A DNA stretch of 64,000 bases from an uncultured Bacteroidota bacterium (lineage in GTDB: Bacteria > Bacteroidota > Bacteroidia > 2-12-FULL-35-15): NCBI GenBank assembly GCA_903847205.1, contig CAINDA010000002.1:46356-110355 (forward strand). Reading direction: 5' to 3'. The position numbers and the translations under genes are program-made. The stretch's first letter is position 1. Every line of letters starts with the position of its first letter. A model generated the notes under the pieces. It ran no database searches. It was not told the DNA's origin and saw only the letters and a list, made by a program, of their open reading frames with translations. Positions 50,437-60,298 of the stretch are shown here, in pieces.

Positions 50437-51363
50437 TTATAATCCATTTAATAATGAAGTAAGAGCAGCATCAGTAGTTGCAGCCATTGTAACCTGTGCC
50501 TGAGTAGAAGATGTCATTGTCAGGTTTTGATTATAGCTGAATAAAGTCCCGCTGCCATCCACAGCAATTGCAACAATTTTAACCGAGGAGCCGTCAGGTA
50601 TAGAGCCGGATGTAAGGTTATATACCTGCATAACAGTTTTGGTTACAGGAAAGAAAACAAAAATAGCCACATTGGTTAAGTTATCGGTTGAAGAAGCAAA
50701 CGTTAATACATGATTATTGCCGCTGCCGCGTTTTACATCACAATTTATCCAGCCTAATTTTACAATTGGTGCAGAGTATCCGCCGGCACCGGCAGTAAAC
50801 TGAGGAGTAAAGGCTGTGGTAACACCAAGTGTAGCAGGATTATCAGTCCAGTTAACATAATTTGAAGCGGGGAAGCCGTAAAAAACACGCATGTAATTTT
50901 GTGGTGAGCTGTTCGGCATTTTAATAGCATCGCTGCAGCCCGGGCGGAGAAGTAATTCAGTGCCGTTTTTAAATGCCCTTAACCTGATTTCTCCGGCAGT
51001 TTCTAAAATAGTATCAGAAGCAACGGTCGGCATCTGATAGTAAATCATATCCTTGGGAGTGTATAATTCCACCAGTTTTACAGTGAAAGGAAAATAAACA
51101 CTGTCGCCGTTCGGATACATCAAACAGCTTTTTCCCATCCAAATGTTGGTTCCCTGATTACCTACAATAGGGCCTGTGCCGTTGGTATCTATTACAAACG
51201 TCTGCTCTGCCTGCTCTTTAGAATTTAAATAATTATTAGGCGAGTTGTAATTATTCAGAGGGGTTTTTGTTTGTATCCGGTCTTTTGAACAGCCGTAATA
51301 AACCATACTTGCCGCTGCAAGCAGCGAAAAGAATAAAATCGAAGAAAGCTTTCTGTTTTTCAT
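50437..51363 (-). CDS. Hypothetical lipoprotein
   Basis: I do not recognise a family. The lipoprotein signal ends in MVYYGC (lipidated Cys25 or so). The mature part, about 280 residues, is rich in Thr, Asn and Ser with no cysteine motif or enzyme site. It has features of a beta-sandwich surface protein (PIVGNQGTNIWMGKSCLMYP; KTVMQVYNLTSGSIPDGSSV). It is preceded 12 bases upstream by the barrel-like gene on the same strand, so the two are probably co-transcribed and may work together at the outer membrane. Confidence 0.7.
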   Translation of the reverse strand: MKNRKLSSILFFSLLAAASMVYYGCSKDRIQTKTPLNNYNSPNNYLNSKEQAEQTFVIDTNGTGPIVGNQGTNIWMGKSCLMYPNGDSVYFPFTVKLVELYTPKDMIYYQMPTVASDTILETAGEIRLRAFKNGTELLLRPGCSDAIKMPNSSPQNYMRVFYGFPASNYVNWTDNPATLGVTTAFTPQFTAGAGGYSAPIVKLGWINCDVKRGSGNNHVLTFASSTDNLTNVAIFVFFPVTKTVMQVYNLTSGSIPDGSSVKIVAIAVDGSGTLFSYNQNLTMTSSTQAQVTMAATTDAALTSLLNGL

Positions 51364-51375
51364 GTTGTTTTAATT

Positions 51376-51912
51376 TTAACTATTATAGGCATCGCACCTG
51401 TCTCTGCGAGATCTGTTGTTACAACCAAAGATATACAAAATTCCTAAATGCAAATTGCTTTCCCTGAACCTTGCATTGTACCTGAATTCCAGGAAAGGCC
51501 GCAAGCAGCCGTTGGTTGAAACTCCTACACCTCCTTCTAAATCAAAATTATTAGGTTTTGCATCTTTCATCGGCGACTTTGCATAGTTTATCCAATTATC
51601 ATAAGCACCGTGGGCAAGTGCATAAAAGTGAACTTTATCCCTGATGATAAATTTATATTCTAAAGCAAGCCCGGCATAATATTCATTCACTTTATTAAAG
51701 GCGAAAAAATAAGAAAACTGAGGCACTATACTTAATCGGTGATTTGGGTAAATGCTCACTCTTGCTCCTGCACCGATACTTTCTGTCTGGAAATTATAAA
51801 TCGCATCAGCGCCAATGCCTATATTCTGAGTACTTCCAGAAAGAGGCATTAATAAAACGAAGGCAAGAATTAAAAAAAAATCCGCCGGTTTATTTGTAAA
51901 GATAGAAGTCAT
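51376..51912 (-). CDS. Small outer-membrane beta-barrel-like protein
   Basis: A 178-residue protein with a hydrophobic N-terminal export signal (FFLILAFVLLMPLSGSTQ). The rest reads as alternating short strands rich in aromatic residues (ARVSIYPNHRLSIVPQFSYF, LALEYKFIIRDKVHFYALAH), as in an eight-stranded outer-membrane barrel. No named family is certain. The final residues (CNNRSRRDRCDAYNS) are unlike a normal barrel end, which finishes in an aromatic residue. It is upstream of the lipoprotein gene with a 12-base gap. Confidence 0.65.
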   Translation of the reverse strand: MTSIFTNKPADFFLILAFVLLMPLSGSTQNIGIGADAIYNFQTESIGAGARVSIYPNHRLSIVPQFSYFFAFNKVNEYYAGLALEYKFIIRDKVHFYALAHGAYDNWINYAKSPMKDAKPNNFDLEGGVGVSTNGCLRPFLEFRYNARFRESNLHLGILYIFGCNNRSRRDRCDAYNS

Positions 51913-51996
51913 ACTGTTTATTAAAATGTGGAATCCTTATAATTAAATTTAAAAAGATTTTCCTTCGTTTTTAAATTCTAAGAAATAATTATGCCA

Positions 51997-53274
51997 TTAT
52001 TCTACCGGCCAATATTCATATTGATATACAACATGTCTTGATTCATCTGGACTGAAATAAAAATTTTCAGTGGTTAATGATCTTTCATCTAGTTTCTCAA
52101 TCGATTTTGAGGGATAATCAAAGGTAACGATCTTTGTTTCTTTTAACCGTATACCGTCGGGATAATAGCTGTATGCTAAAACACTTGAAGGTTTATCCAT
52201 GCAGGTTCCGGAATAAGTTATTTCTTCGATTACTGAATTATTGCCGTTGTATTTAAATCTTTCAGTGGTACTTCCGCCCCCGCCGCCATATTTATATACA
52301 GATTCAATCATATTGCCCGAAGCATCATATTTAAACGATTCCTGATTAGTTGATTTTGACGTAAAGCTTTCGCTGTTTGTTTCTGTAATTGTTTTTGCAG
52401 AAAGTAATTTATCTTTTAAATATTTATATTCACCAGTCGTTTTTGTAGTGGAAACCGCCCCGTTTTCTTCTGAAGTACTCAAGGATAAAATCATATTGCC
52501 CTTGCTGTCGAATTTAGAAACCGTTCTGTTTTTATTTGGTGAACACTGCGATCTGCCTGCATTCTGATAAAATTCGGTTGTTGATGTGGATCCCCCTTTT
52601 GAGTCATAATTATAAACCATGGTTCTTGTTAATGTTTTATGCTCATACTGTTCAGAATTTGTAACGCGTTTTTTTTCATCAAATTTTGATACTGTTCTGC
52701 TGATTATTACTCCAGCTGAATCACTGATTGTTTCTATCGCGTTTCCATTTGCATCATATTTATTTTTGTATGAATAAATAACGTACTTGCCGGCATCGGC
52801 AGGCTTTCCTTCATATATGCCCAGCACTTCTGATGAGGAACTTTCAATCAGGCGGTTTAAATCATCATAAGAATATTTTGTGTGGTTTATTATTTTATTG
52901 AGTGAATCATAAGACGCTGATTCAGTCACGTTATTTTTATTGTCGTATGTAATCTCTGTTTTATTCATTGCTTTGCCAATGCTGTTTTGATCGACAAAAG
53001 AAGTTTCAAGCCCGGCATGGTTATAAGTGCTTATGACTTTTGAATCAAGCTTAGCCGCGCTCATTGTGCTGTCATCCGACTTGTATGTGCTCATTATAAT
53101 GGCTTTTATTCTGTATTTAACAATGCTGCTTACTGTATCTTTATTTATCGGACTTCCTTTCCTGATAATAGAGGCACTCCGCTGTGCAGTAATGGCAGCC
53201 GGTGATAAATAAAAAATCGCTGCGAGGGCTATTGAAACAATTGTTTTTGGGGGTATCGGAAATTGGATTTTCAT
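51997..53274 (-). CDS. Exported protein with YD/RHS-like repeats
   Basis: A 425-residue protein with a signal peptide (MKIQFPIPPKTIVSIALAAI and on). The body is a series of short beta motifs of the YD type, for example TKYSYDDLNRLIESSSSEVL, NKYDANGNAIETISDSAGVI, SKFDEKKRVTNSEQY and SKFDSKGNMILSLSTSEENG. These resemble the repeats of RHS and wall-associated proteins. There is no toxin-like C terminus, no sorting domain and no catalytic motif. The function is unknown. It reads away from the next gene pair. Confidence 0.75.
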   Translation of the reverse strand: MKIQFPIPPKTIVSIALAAIFYLSPAAITAQRSASIIRKGSPINKDTVSSIVKYRIKAIIMSTYKSDDSTMSAAKLDSKVISTYNHAGLETSFVDQNSIGKAMNKTEITYDNKNNVTESASYDSLNKIINHTKYSYDDLNRLIESSSSEVLGIYEGKPADAGKYVIYSYKNKYDANGNAIETISDSAGVIISRTVSKFDEKKRVTNSEQYEHKTLTRTMVYNYDSKGGSTSTTEFYQNAGRSQCSPNKNRTVSKFDSKGNMILSLSTSEENGAVSTTKTTGEYKYLKDKLLSAKTITETNSESFTSKSTNQESFKYDASGNMIESVYKYGGGGGSTTERFKYNGNNSVIEEITYSGTCMDKPSSVLAYSYYPDGIRLKETKIVTFDYPSKSIEKLDERSLTTENFYFSPDESRHVVYQYEYWPVE

Positions 53275-53662
53275 TGTCGGGTCTTTAAATATATATATTA
53301 AATTTAAATCATTTAAATAGGGATTAGAGGGCAGCTTGCAGCTAATATTTATTCTAATAGTAAAACAGATTCAACAGCCATCTTTCTGTTTAATCTTTGT
53401 TTTTTAAATTCTAACTAATTTTTCAGCTGCGGGCATAAATATACAAAAAGGAATTTACGATGATGCACGGCATCGCTCTGAGTTTTTTATTGTTTGTTGA
53501 TAACATTTATATGGAAAACATTGGAACAAATATATATTTGTAAATAGTTTTAAGTTATTGCAAACTTATGCTGACAGGCATTTTTTATGGATGTTACTGT
53601 ACAAATCATTTTTCAGAATCATTTTTGTCCAATTTATTTTTTTAACTAAAAAAACAATTATC
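53275..53662. other. Intergenic region between divergent genes
   Basis: No gene is seen. A TATATTTG -7 box at 53533-53540 is the best promoter for the two genes that follow, with a leader near 117 bases. A small hairpin CGATG ... CATCG with T-rich sequence after it (about 53458-53500) is present. Confidence 0.4.
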
Positions 53663-54067
53663 ATGGGATTAAGAGAAAGAAGATTAGCCGAAGAGCTAAA
53701 AACAAAAGAGGTTGCAGAAGCATTGGCATCCGTAAAAAAAGCCTCGGGAAGCGATATTGCGCTTGATATAAACTGGGATACATTTATCGCCTACGATGAG
53801 TACCCGCTTACACGGCTTCAAAACTACGTACTTCCAGCAATTGTTGCTGCTGTTGAAAGTTTATGCGTTGACCAAATGGGCAAAGACGCATTAGCTGCAA
53901 GAGTAAAAAAGATTGTCATTGCCAATCTGAAACCAGAAGAAGATTTTGATAAGGCAATTGCAAAATTAAATGACAGTTCATTGGATGTTACCGTTTCTTT
54001 AGCAGGAGGAAGCTTTTCATACCCTGATCAATATTCTATTCAAAAATATTTAGAAGACAGTTTGTAA
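53663..54067 (+). CDS. Hypothetical protein
   Basis: I do not recognise this 134-residue protein. It is soluble and mostly helical, opening MGLRERRLAEELKTKEVAEA, with AYDEYPLTRLQNYVLPAIVA in the middle and no cysteine cluster or catalytic motif. The open frame extends 105 bases further upstream into sequence with a strongly hydrophobic, non-signal look, so the ATG after AACAATTATC is the likely start. It is one base short of touching the next gene, which must be its partner. Confidence 0.7.
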   Translation: MGLRERRLAEELKTKEVAEALASVKKASGSDIALDINWDTFIAYDEYPLTRLQNYVLPAIVAAVESLCVDQMGKDALAARVKKIVIANLKPEEDFDKAIAKLNDSSLDVTVSLAGGSFSYPDQYSIQKYLEDSL

Positions 54068-54068
54068 A

Positions 54069-54743
54069 TTGAAAGAGCTAATTACCGAAACAGCCGATTT
54101 TTCTAATTTAAAAGATGTATTGGATCGTATTGTACTATTTAACAGTAAAAGCGAAACGTTTTCAAACATTATTTTTAATTTGAAAAACGGGCGTGAATTA
54201 ATCAGCTGCCCGTATAAGGGTGTTGCTGCAAAAAATGATTTCCTATACTACTGTTTGGACTGGGATTTCAATAAACGCAGGCAGTCCGACACATTGAGTA
54301 TTATTCCGCTTTCAGAAATAACATCATTGAGTATCCTGAATTTTGAAACAGTTGCTCCTGCTTTTATGAAAAGCGACAGCACGCTCAGCCCAATCGGCGG
54401 GCTCCAGCTAAAAAGACTCGTGGAGCAGACAAGCGCAAGCCTTTCGGATATTGCTGGGCAGAGCATTCAAATCAAAGCAGACGAAACTGATTCTGAGAAC
54501 GGAAAAATTAATTTGAATAAAATCCTTAATCTGCTTCCTGTTATTTTTAAAGAAATAACGAAAGATGACTTTTCCAGGAAAGCGGTATCTGAAAAATTAA
54601 GTTCAATAAAAATAACAGACGGCTCATGTCTCCTTGTTTCACTGGAAGGGCGGGCAATGGTAATTCAATTTAACATAAACGATAACAGCCCCAATTTTAA
54701 ATTAAAAAGTGTGCTCACCGAAGGAATTGAAAGTGTTCTGTAA
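54069..54743 (+). CDS. Hypothetical protein, partner of the preceding gene
   Basis: A 224-residue soluble protein that I do not recognise. It opens LKELITETADFSNLKDVLDR with a TTG start one base after the stop of the previous gene, so translation is almost certainly coupled. One segment, ISCPYKGVAAKNDFLYYCLD followed by WDFNKR, could be a beta-sandwich-like core, and the remainder has no motif. An in-frame start further downstream is possible. The pair lies just before the initiator tRNA gene that hosts the mobile element. Confidence 0.6.
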   Translation: MKELITETADFSNLKDVLDRIVLFNSKSETFSNIIFNLKNGRELISCPYKGVAAKNDFLYYCLDWDFNKRRQSDTLSIIPLSEITSLSILNFETVAPAFMKSDSTLSPIGGLQLKRLVEQTSASLSDIAGQSIQIKADETDSENGKINLNKILNLLPVIFKEITKDDFSRKAVSEKLSSIKITDGSCLLVSLEGRAMVIQFNINDNSPNFKLKSVLTEGIESVL

Positions 54744-54871
54744 GCCCAAAACTGTCCGATAAATTATTAATGCAATTTATTAGGAGAGGAGTGAAACAAA
54801 ATATATCTTTGTGCTCTCAAAAACAAAAAACAGTTTTTCGTTCTTAAAAGATTATTTATACCAAGATATAT

Positions 54872-56479
<1,608 letters not shown>

Positions 56480-56505
<26 letters not shown>

Positions 56506-56707
56506 CTTTTTTTTCTTTCTTTTTATTGTTGCTGTTGTTTTCTTTTATTACCTGCTGTTTTTTATATAAAGAATAAAACAGAACTGATAATTTTTCAAGT
56601 GTACCAATTGTGTTCTCTGCTTCCTCATCAGAAATTGAATCAAAGCCTTTGAATTGCCGGAGTTCTGCAATTGTTAAGCGTTTATGTTTTTTAGTCTTCT
56701 TGTCCAT
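56480..56707 (-). CDS. Small charged protein preceding the recombinase gene
   Basis: A 75-residue, very Lys/Glu-rich protein (RLTIAELRQFKGFDSISDEE as its only ordered part), with a Lys-rich tail (NNSNNKKKEKKDEEQRGAA). I recall similar short ORFs in front of recombinase genes in Bacteroidota elements. It overlaps the recombinase start by 26 bases, so the two should be translated together. It could be a recombination directionality or regulatory factor, but this is inference. Confidence 0.6.
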
Positions 56708-56726
56708 ATCATTCCTCTCTTTCCAA

Positions 56727-57653
56727 TTATGCTAATAAACTCAATTTTGATATTTTATCAGGCTCATTGGCGCGAATCCTAAATTCTTTATCCTTGTTAT
56801 CAATCAAAATAAACTCCCTGTATTCTTTTGCTCTGAATATTTTTACAATTTCCTCCTGCGCTTTTTTGCTTTTTTTTATTTCAAGCGGTTCTTGTTTTTT
56901 TGATTTGAATAAAACAAGAACTTTTTTGTACGTCCCTGCTTTTATATGGTAAAGCAGTTTTGATTCTTGATAGGTGAATAAATGCAGTTCATTAAAATAT
57001 TCGGTTAAATAATCTTCTAAAATAAATTTGAAAATTAAATCGGTGATGCTGATTCTCACCTGAGAGCTGAATTCTTTTTTATACAATAATTCTTTGGGAT
57101 ATAAATGTTCGTTCTCCTTTATATAAGGAAACCATTCCCCATCACTAAATACAATTAAAGTAGTGGGGTTTCTGGTGGCAATGGCTTCAGCTATTAAAAC
57201 ATGCAGATACGAAAAGCTAAAATCCATTTCTAAAAAATCAGCTTCCTTATATGCGCCCGATTTAATAAAATTGATGAACTCCTCTTTGCTCTCACCTTCA
57301 TAATTTTTCACTGAATCTAGGTTGTTGGCAAAATTTTCCATGAGTTCCTTCATTGGTAAAGGCTCATAGATATTGTCTGCTATTTTTTTAATAATAGGAA
57401 GCTGCACTCCAAAGGAGCGAAGTTCTTCAACAATTTTTATCCAAATAAAATCTACGAAACTAAATTTTCTGTTTCCCCCAATAGTGGCGCGTTTGAAGCG
57501 GATGATTCCTTTTTCGTCCCAATGATTAATTACCCGGTAATTAATACCGATTTCTTTTGCACTTAACCGTTCCTCGGTCATTACCTCATAAAGCTCTGCG
57601 AGTTTATCAAGGTTTTTAGTGTCTATAAATTCTTCTAATTTAATTGAAATCAT
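56727..57653 (-). CDS. MerR-like HTH regulator, long form
   Basis: A 308-residue protein with a MerR-type winged helix at its N terminus (LSAKEIGINYRVINHWDEKG, then GGNRKFSFVDFIWIKIVEEL, with GVQLPIIKKI). The remaining 200 residues lack a known domain and include charged helices. Such proteins control element genes in Bacteroidota and are read divergently from the genes they regulate. It has its own consensus promoter. It lies between the small ORF and the coiled-coil gene. The ligand is not evident. Confidence 0.75.
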   Translation of the reverse strand: MISIKLEEFIDTKNLDKLAELYEVMTEERLSAKEIGINYRVINHWDEKGIIRFKRATIGGNRKFSFVDFIWIKIVEELRSFGVQLPIIKKIADNIYEPLPMKELMENFANNLDSVKNYEGESKEEFINFIKSGAYKEADFLEMDFSFSYLHVLIAEAIATRNPTTLIVFSDGEWFPYIKENEHLYPKELLYKKEFSSQVRISITDLIFKFILEDYLTEYFNELHLFTYQESKLLYHIKAGTYKKVLVLFKSKKQEPLEIKKSKKAQEEIVKIFRAKEYREFILIDNKDKEFRIRANEPDKISKLSLLA

Positions 57654-57675
57654 ATTTTTTTGTTTTAATTATACG

Positions 57676-57707
57676 CAAATGTAAGATAAATAAATTCACA
57701 TTTCCAA
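57676..57707 (-). promoter_or_regulatory. Promoter of the MerR-like gene
   Basis: On the minus strand TTG (57707-57705), a 21-base spacer, then TACATTTG (57683-57676) match the consensus. The start is about 20 bases before the ATG. Confidence 0.65.
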
Positions 57708-57845
57708 ATCAAAATTGCTAAAAAATATTGAATAAAAGTAAAAAACATCACAAACAAGTCTTAATCAAAGAGTTAAATATTTATATTGATAATCAATACA
57801 TTAAACAAATGTTTTGATAAAAAAATTAAAATTGTTTGAAAATTA

Positions 57846-57875
57846 TTGCGGGAGCGATTGGGATGATTACATTTG
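57846..57875 (+). promoter_or_regulatory. Promoter of the coiled-coil/winged-helix gene
   Basis: TTG at 57846-57848, a 19-base spacer and TACATTTG at 57868-57875 match the consensus exactly. The -7 box is identical to that of the divergent gene, suggesting shared regulation. The leader is about 135 bases long. Confidence 0.65.
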
Positions 57876-57911
57876 TATTGCGAAATAATTAGGAACTCTA
57901 TAAGGAAGATA

Positions 57912-57949
57912 TAAGAACACTGTAAGGCATATTTAAGAACAGTGTAAGA
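57912..57949. promoter_or_regulatory. Operator-like repeat pair in the leader
   Basis: TAAGAACACTGTAAGG and TAAGAACAGTGTAAGA are 22 bases apart, about two helical turns. Their cores ACACTGT and ACAGTGT are each other's inverse. They sit just downstream of the plus promoter. Confidence 0.45.
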
Positions 57950-58014
57950 TTTGGTTTTGGAGTGATTGCGGAGATGCAGAAAAAAAAACGGCAAACAGAT
58001 TAAAACATCAAAAA

Positions 58015-58527
58015 ATGAAAAACATTACCATGAAATATCTTGAAGTTTTTATGTTAGAGCAAAAAACTAAAGATGAATTAATTCAAATAGTCTTGCAACT
58101 ACAGGAACGGGATAAGGATTTGGCTGCACGATATACCAATCTGTATAAATCATCAAGAGAACGGGATGCGGATCACAAAGAGCGCATCAAAGAATCTGAA
58201 AAAAGAGTTGAGGATTATGTTGCTCGTTATGCAGAAGCGGATGCTAAGCAAGAAAATTACAAACGTATTGTTGATTTGAAACTCGGAAACACTTATAATA
58301 TCAACTCCACTTGGATTGATAAGATTGTATTTGTTTTAAAAGCTGCCGGAAGACCATTGCGCTCTTCCGAAATTGTTGAAGTGCTTGAAAAAAACGATAT
58401 TACCTTTCGAACGTTAGCGAATAAACCGAAAGGATTATCCGCACATTTAACAAAGGCTTTAAATTATGGTCGCATTATTGGCGAAAAACAAAAAGGGCAA
58501 AATGGATATTTGTTTAGGCTGCCTTAA
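58015..58527 (+). CDS. Coiled-coil plus winged-helix protein of the element
   Basis: A 170-residue protein. Residues about 15-85 form a charged coiled coil (KDLAARYTNLYKSSRERDAD, KESEKRVEDYVARYAEADAK). The C-terminal part looks like a winged helix (IDKIVFVLKAAGRPLRSSEI, then KPKGLSAHLTKALNYGRIIG, GYLFRLP), near HARE-HTH or similar domains. It probably binds nucleic acid and partners with another protein. Several in-frame ATGs exist, and the first is chosen. It is followed by the AbiEi-like gene after 165 bases, which has its own promoter. Confidence 0.6.
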   Translation: MKNITMKYLEVFMLEQKTKDELIQIVLQLQERDKDLAARYTNLYKSSRERDADHKERIKESEKRVEDYVARYAEADAKQENYKRIVDLKLGNTYNINSTWIDKIVFVLKAAGRPLRSSEIVEVLEKNDITFRTLANKPKGLSAHLTKALNYGRIIGEKQKGQNGYLFRLP

Positions 58528-58611
58528 AGCTATTCGGAGCGCTTAATCAATTATTGAACAAGCTATTTCGCATAATGTCGAATATGATTCCCAAAAAAAA
58601 GAATGTTTAAA

Positions 58612-58641
58612 TTGTTATTCTCAAAAAAATTATTAAGTTTG
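58612..58641 (+). promoter_or_regulatory. Promoter of the AbiE-like pair
   Basis: TTG at 58612-58614, a 19-base spacer, then TAAGTTTG at 58634-58641. A partial inverted repeat TGTGT ... ACACA (58640-58661) overlaps its start, a possible AbiEi operator. Confidence 0.6.
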
Positions 58642-58692
58642 TGTTTGCACAAGTGGACACATTTCGGGTACTTACGCAAACAATAACTAAAA

Positions 58693-59505
58693 ATGCCGAC
58701 TGCTACGTCATACAATTATATAGAAAACTATCTTGACCAACAACAATCAAGAGGCATATATTCATTTACCGCAGATGAACTAAAGGATAAGTTCAAAACC
58801 TCACCAAAAGCTCTTATAAAAGCCATTCAGCGCTTGAAACTAAAAGGGAAAATAGCCCAAGTTAGAAAAGAATTTTATGTAATTGTTACTCCTGAGTATA
58901 GCCACAGAGGAATTATGCCTGCGTGGAATTATGTAGATGCTTTAATGAAATATCTCAAGAGGGACTATTATGTTGGGCTGCTGAATGCAGCAGCCATGCA
59001 TGGAGCGGCTCATCAGCAACCCCAAGACTTTTATGTTATTATGAAAAAACCTCCGTTGAGGGATATAATAAATAAAAAAACAGTTATTCGTTTTTCCATA
59101 AAGAAGGAATGGAAAAAGGCTGACATCGTTGAAAAGAAAACAGAAACCGGATATGTGAATGTTTCTTCTCCTGAGCTTACTGCACTCGATTTGGTTTTTT
59201 TTCAGGACAGTATAGGAGGATTAAGCAGGCTGGCAACATTGCTGGATGAATTGGCAGAGGTAATAGATGCTGCAAAATTGGTCAAAGCAGCTAAACATTA
59301 TGGGCAGATAACAACAATACAAAGGCTGGGTTATATGCTGGAAAAAGTATTGAACTATAAGGAAAAGTCTGACCCCTTGTTTGATTGGTTAAAAGAACAG
59401 AAATATTTTTCAACAGTATTACAGCCGGGGAAAAAGGCAAGGAATACCCGAACTAATAACCGGTGGAAGATTATAAAAAATGCTTCCCCTAAAAGTGATT
59501 TATGA
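58693..59505 (+). CDS. AbiEi-like antitoxin (type IV toxin-antitoxin regulator)
   Basis: The likely antitoxin of an AbiE-type pair that stops phage growth or stabilises an element. The 270-residue chain starts with a winged-helix domain (about residues 1-80: GIYSFTADELKDKFKTSPKA, KLKGKIAQVRKEFYVIV) followed by the AbiEi C-terminal domain (YVGLLNAAAMHGAAHQQPQD, VSSPELTALDLVFFQDSIGG). The family acts by repressing the operon and blocking the toxin. Its stop overlaps the toxin start by four bases (ATGA), as in typical AbiE pairs. It has a clear promoter upstream. Confidence 0.85.
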   Translation: MPTATSYNYIENYLDQQQSRGIYSFTADELKDKFKTSPKALIKAIQRLKLKGKIAQVRKEFYVIVTPEYSHRGIMPAWNYVDALMKYLKRDYYVGLLNAAAMHGAAHQQPQDFYVIMKKPPLRDIINKKTVIRFSIKKEWKKADIVEKKTETGYVNVSSPELTALDLVFFQDSIGGLSRLATLLDELAEVIDAAKLVKAAKHYGQITTIQRLGYMLEKVLNYKEKSDPLFDWLKEQKYFSTVLQPGKKARNTRTNNRWKIIKNASPKSDL

Positions 59506-60287
59506 TACCAAAAGCATATATAGACGCATGGAGTGAATACGCTCCGTGGCAGCAAAATTTTCAAGTAGAACAAGACATGGTTATTGAGCGTGCCTTGATA
59601 GAGATATTTTCTGATCCATTTCTGAACAAACGTCTTGTTTTCAGAGGCGGAACAGCGCTATATAAATTATTTCTGAAACCGCAGGCTCGCTATTCAGAGG
59701 ATATTGATCTTGTTCAAATAAAATCCGAACCTATCAAGGAAACCATTGATGTACTGAGGGAAAGGCTTAGTTTTTTAGGAATTCCAATTGTAAAACAAAA
59801 GCTAAATAACAATACAATAGTTTTTCGTTTTGAATCAGAATCCGAACCCAAAATGCCAATGCGATTGAAAGTTGAAATCAATTGTAGGGAACATTTTTCT
59901 GTTTTTGGTTATGAGAAAAGCTCCTTTAAAATGAATTCCAGATGGTATTCCGGCGAAACCGACCTCATTACATATTCACTTGAAGAGCTGCTCGGAACCA
60001 AGCTGCGTGCATTGTATCAACGCAAAAAAGGCAGAGATTTATTTGATATGTGGAAAGGTATTACTGAAGCAAAGGCTAGACCGGACAAAATAATTGAGGC
60101 GTTCGGCGCATACATGGATTATGAAAAGAAAAAAATTACGCAGAAACAATTTATCAATAACATGAATGCAAAAATGAAAGAGAGGATTTTTCTTGGGGAT
60201 ATAGAAGGATTGCTAAGACCGGGGATTGATTTTAATGCTATGGAAGCCTATGACTTAATAAGAACAACCCTTTTAGAAAAAATTTAA
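59502..60287 (+). CDS. AbiEii-like nucleotidyltransferase toxin
   Basis: A 261-residue member of the AbiEii/AbiGii nucleotidyltransferase group. The motif GGTALYKLF (Gly49-Gly50-Thr51), followed by SEDIDLVQ (Ser65, Glu66, Asp67, Asp69), marks the DNA polymerase-beta-like active site with both metal-binding aspartates. A Lys-rich C terminus follows, including LGTKLRALYQRKKGRDLFDM, which is conserved in the family. It should transfer a nucleotide to a substrate, tRNA in studied relatives. It is translationally coupled to the AbiEi-like gene and followed by the truncated helicase after 11 bases. Confidence 0.88.
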   Translation: MIPKAYIDAWSEYAPWQQNFQVEQDMVIERALIEIFSDPFLNKRLVFRGGTALYKLFLKPQARYSEDIDLVQIKSEPIKETIDVLRERLSFLGIPIVKQKLNNNTIVFRFESESEPKMPMRLKVEINCREHFSVFGYEKSSFKMNSRWYSGETDLITYSLEELLGTKLRALYQRKKGRDLFDMWKGITEAKARPDKIIEAFGAYMDYEKKKITQKQFINNMNAKMKERIFLGDIEGLLRPGIDFNAMEAYDLIRTTLLEKI

Positions 60288-60298
60288 AATAACTACTA

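Larger units (their letters stand above)
57654..58014. other. Divergent control region of the element
   Basis: No gene. It holds two strong opposite promoters and a pair of operator-like repeats, listed separately. The rest is AT-rich. Confidence 0.6.
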
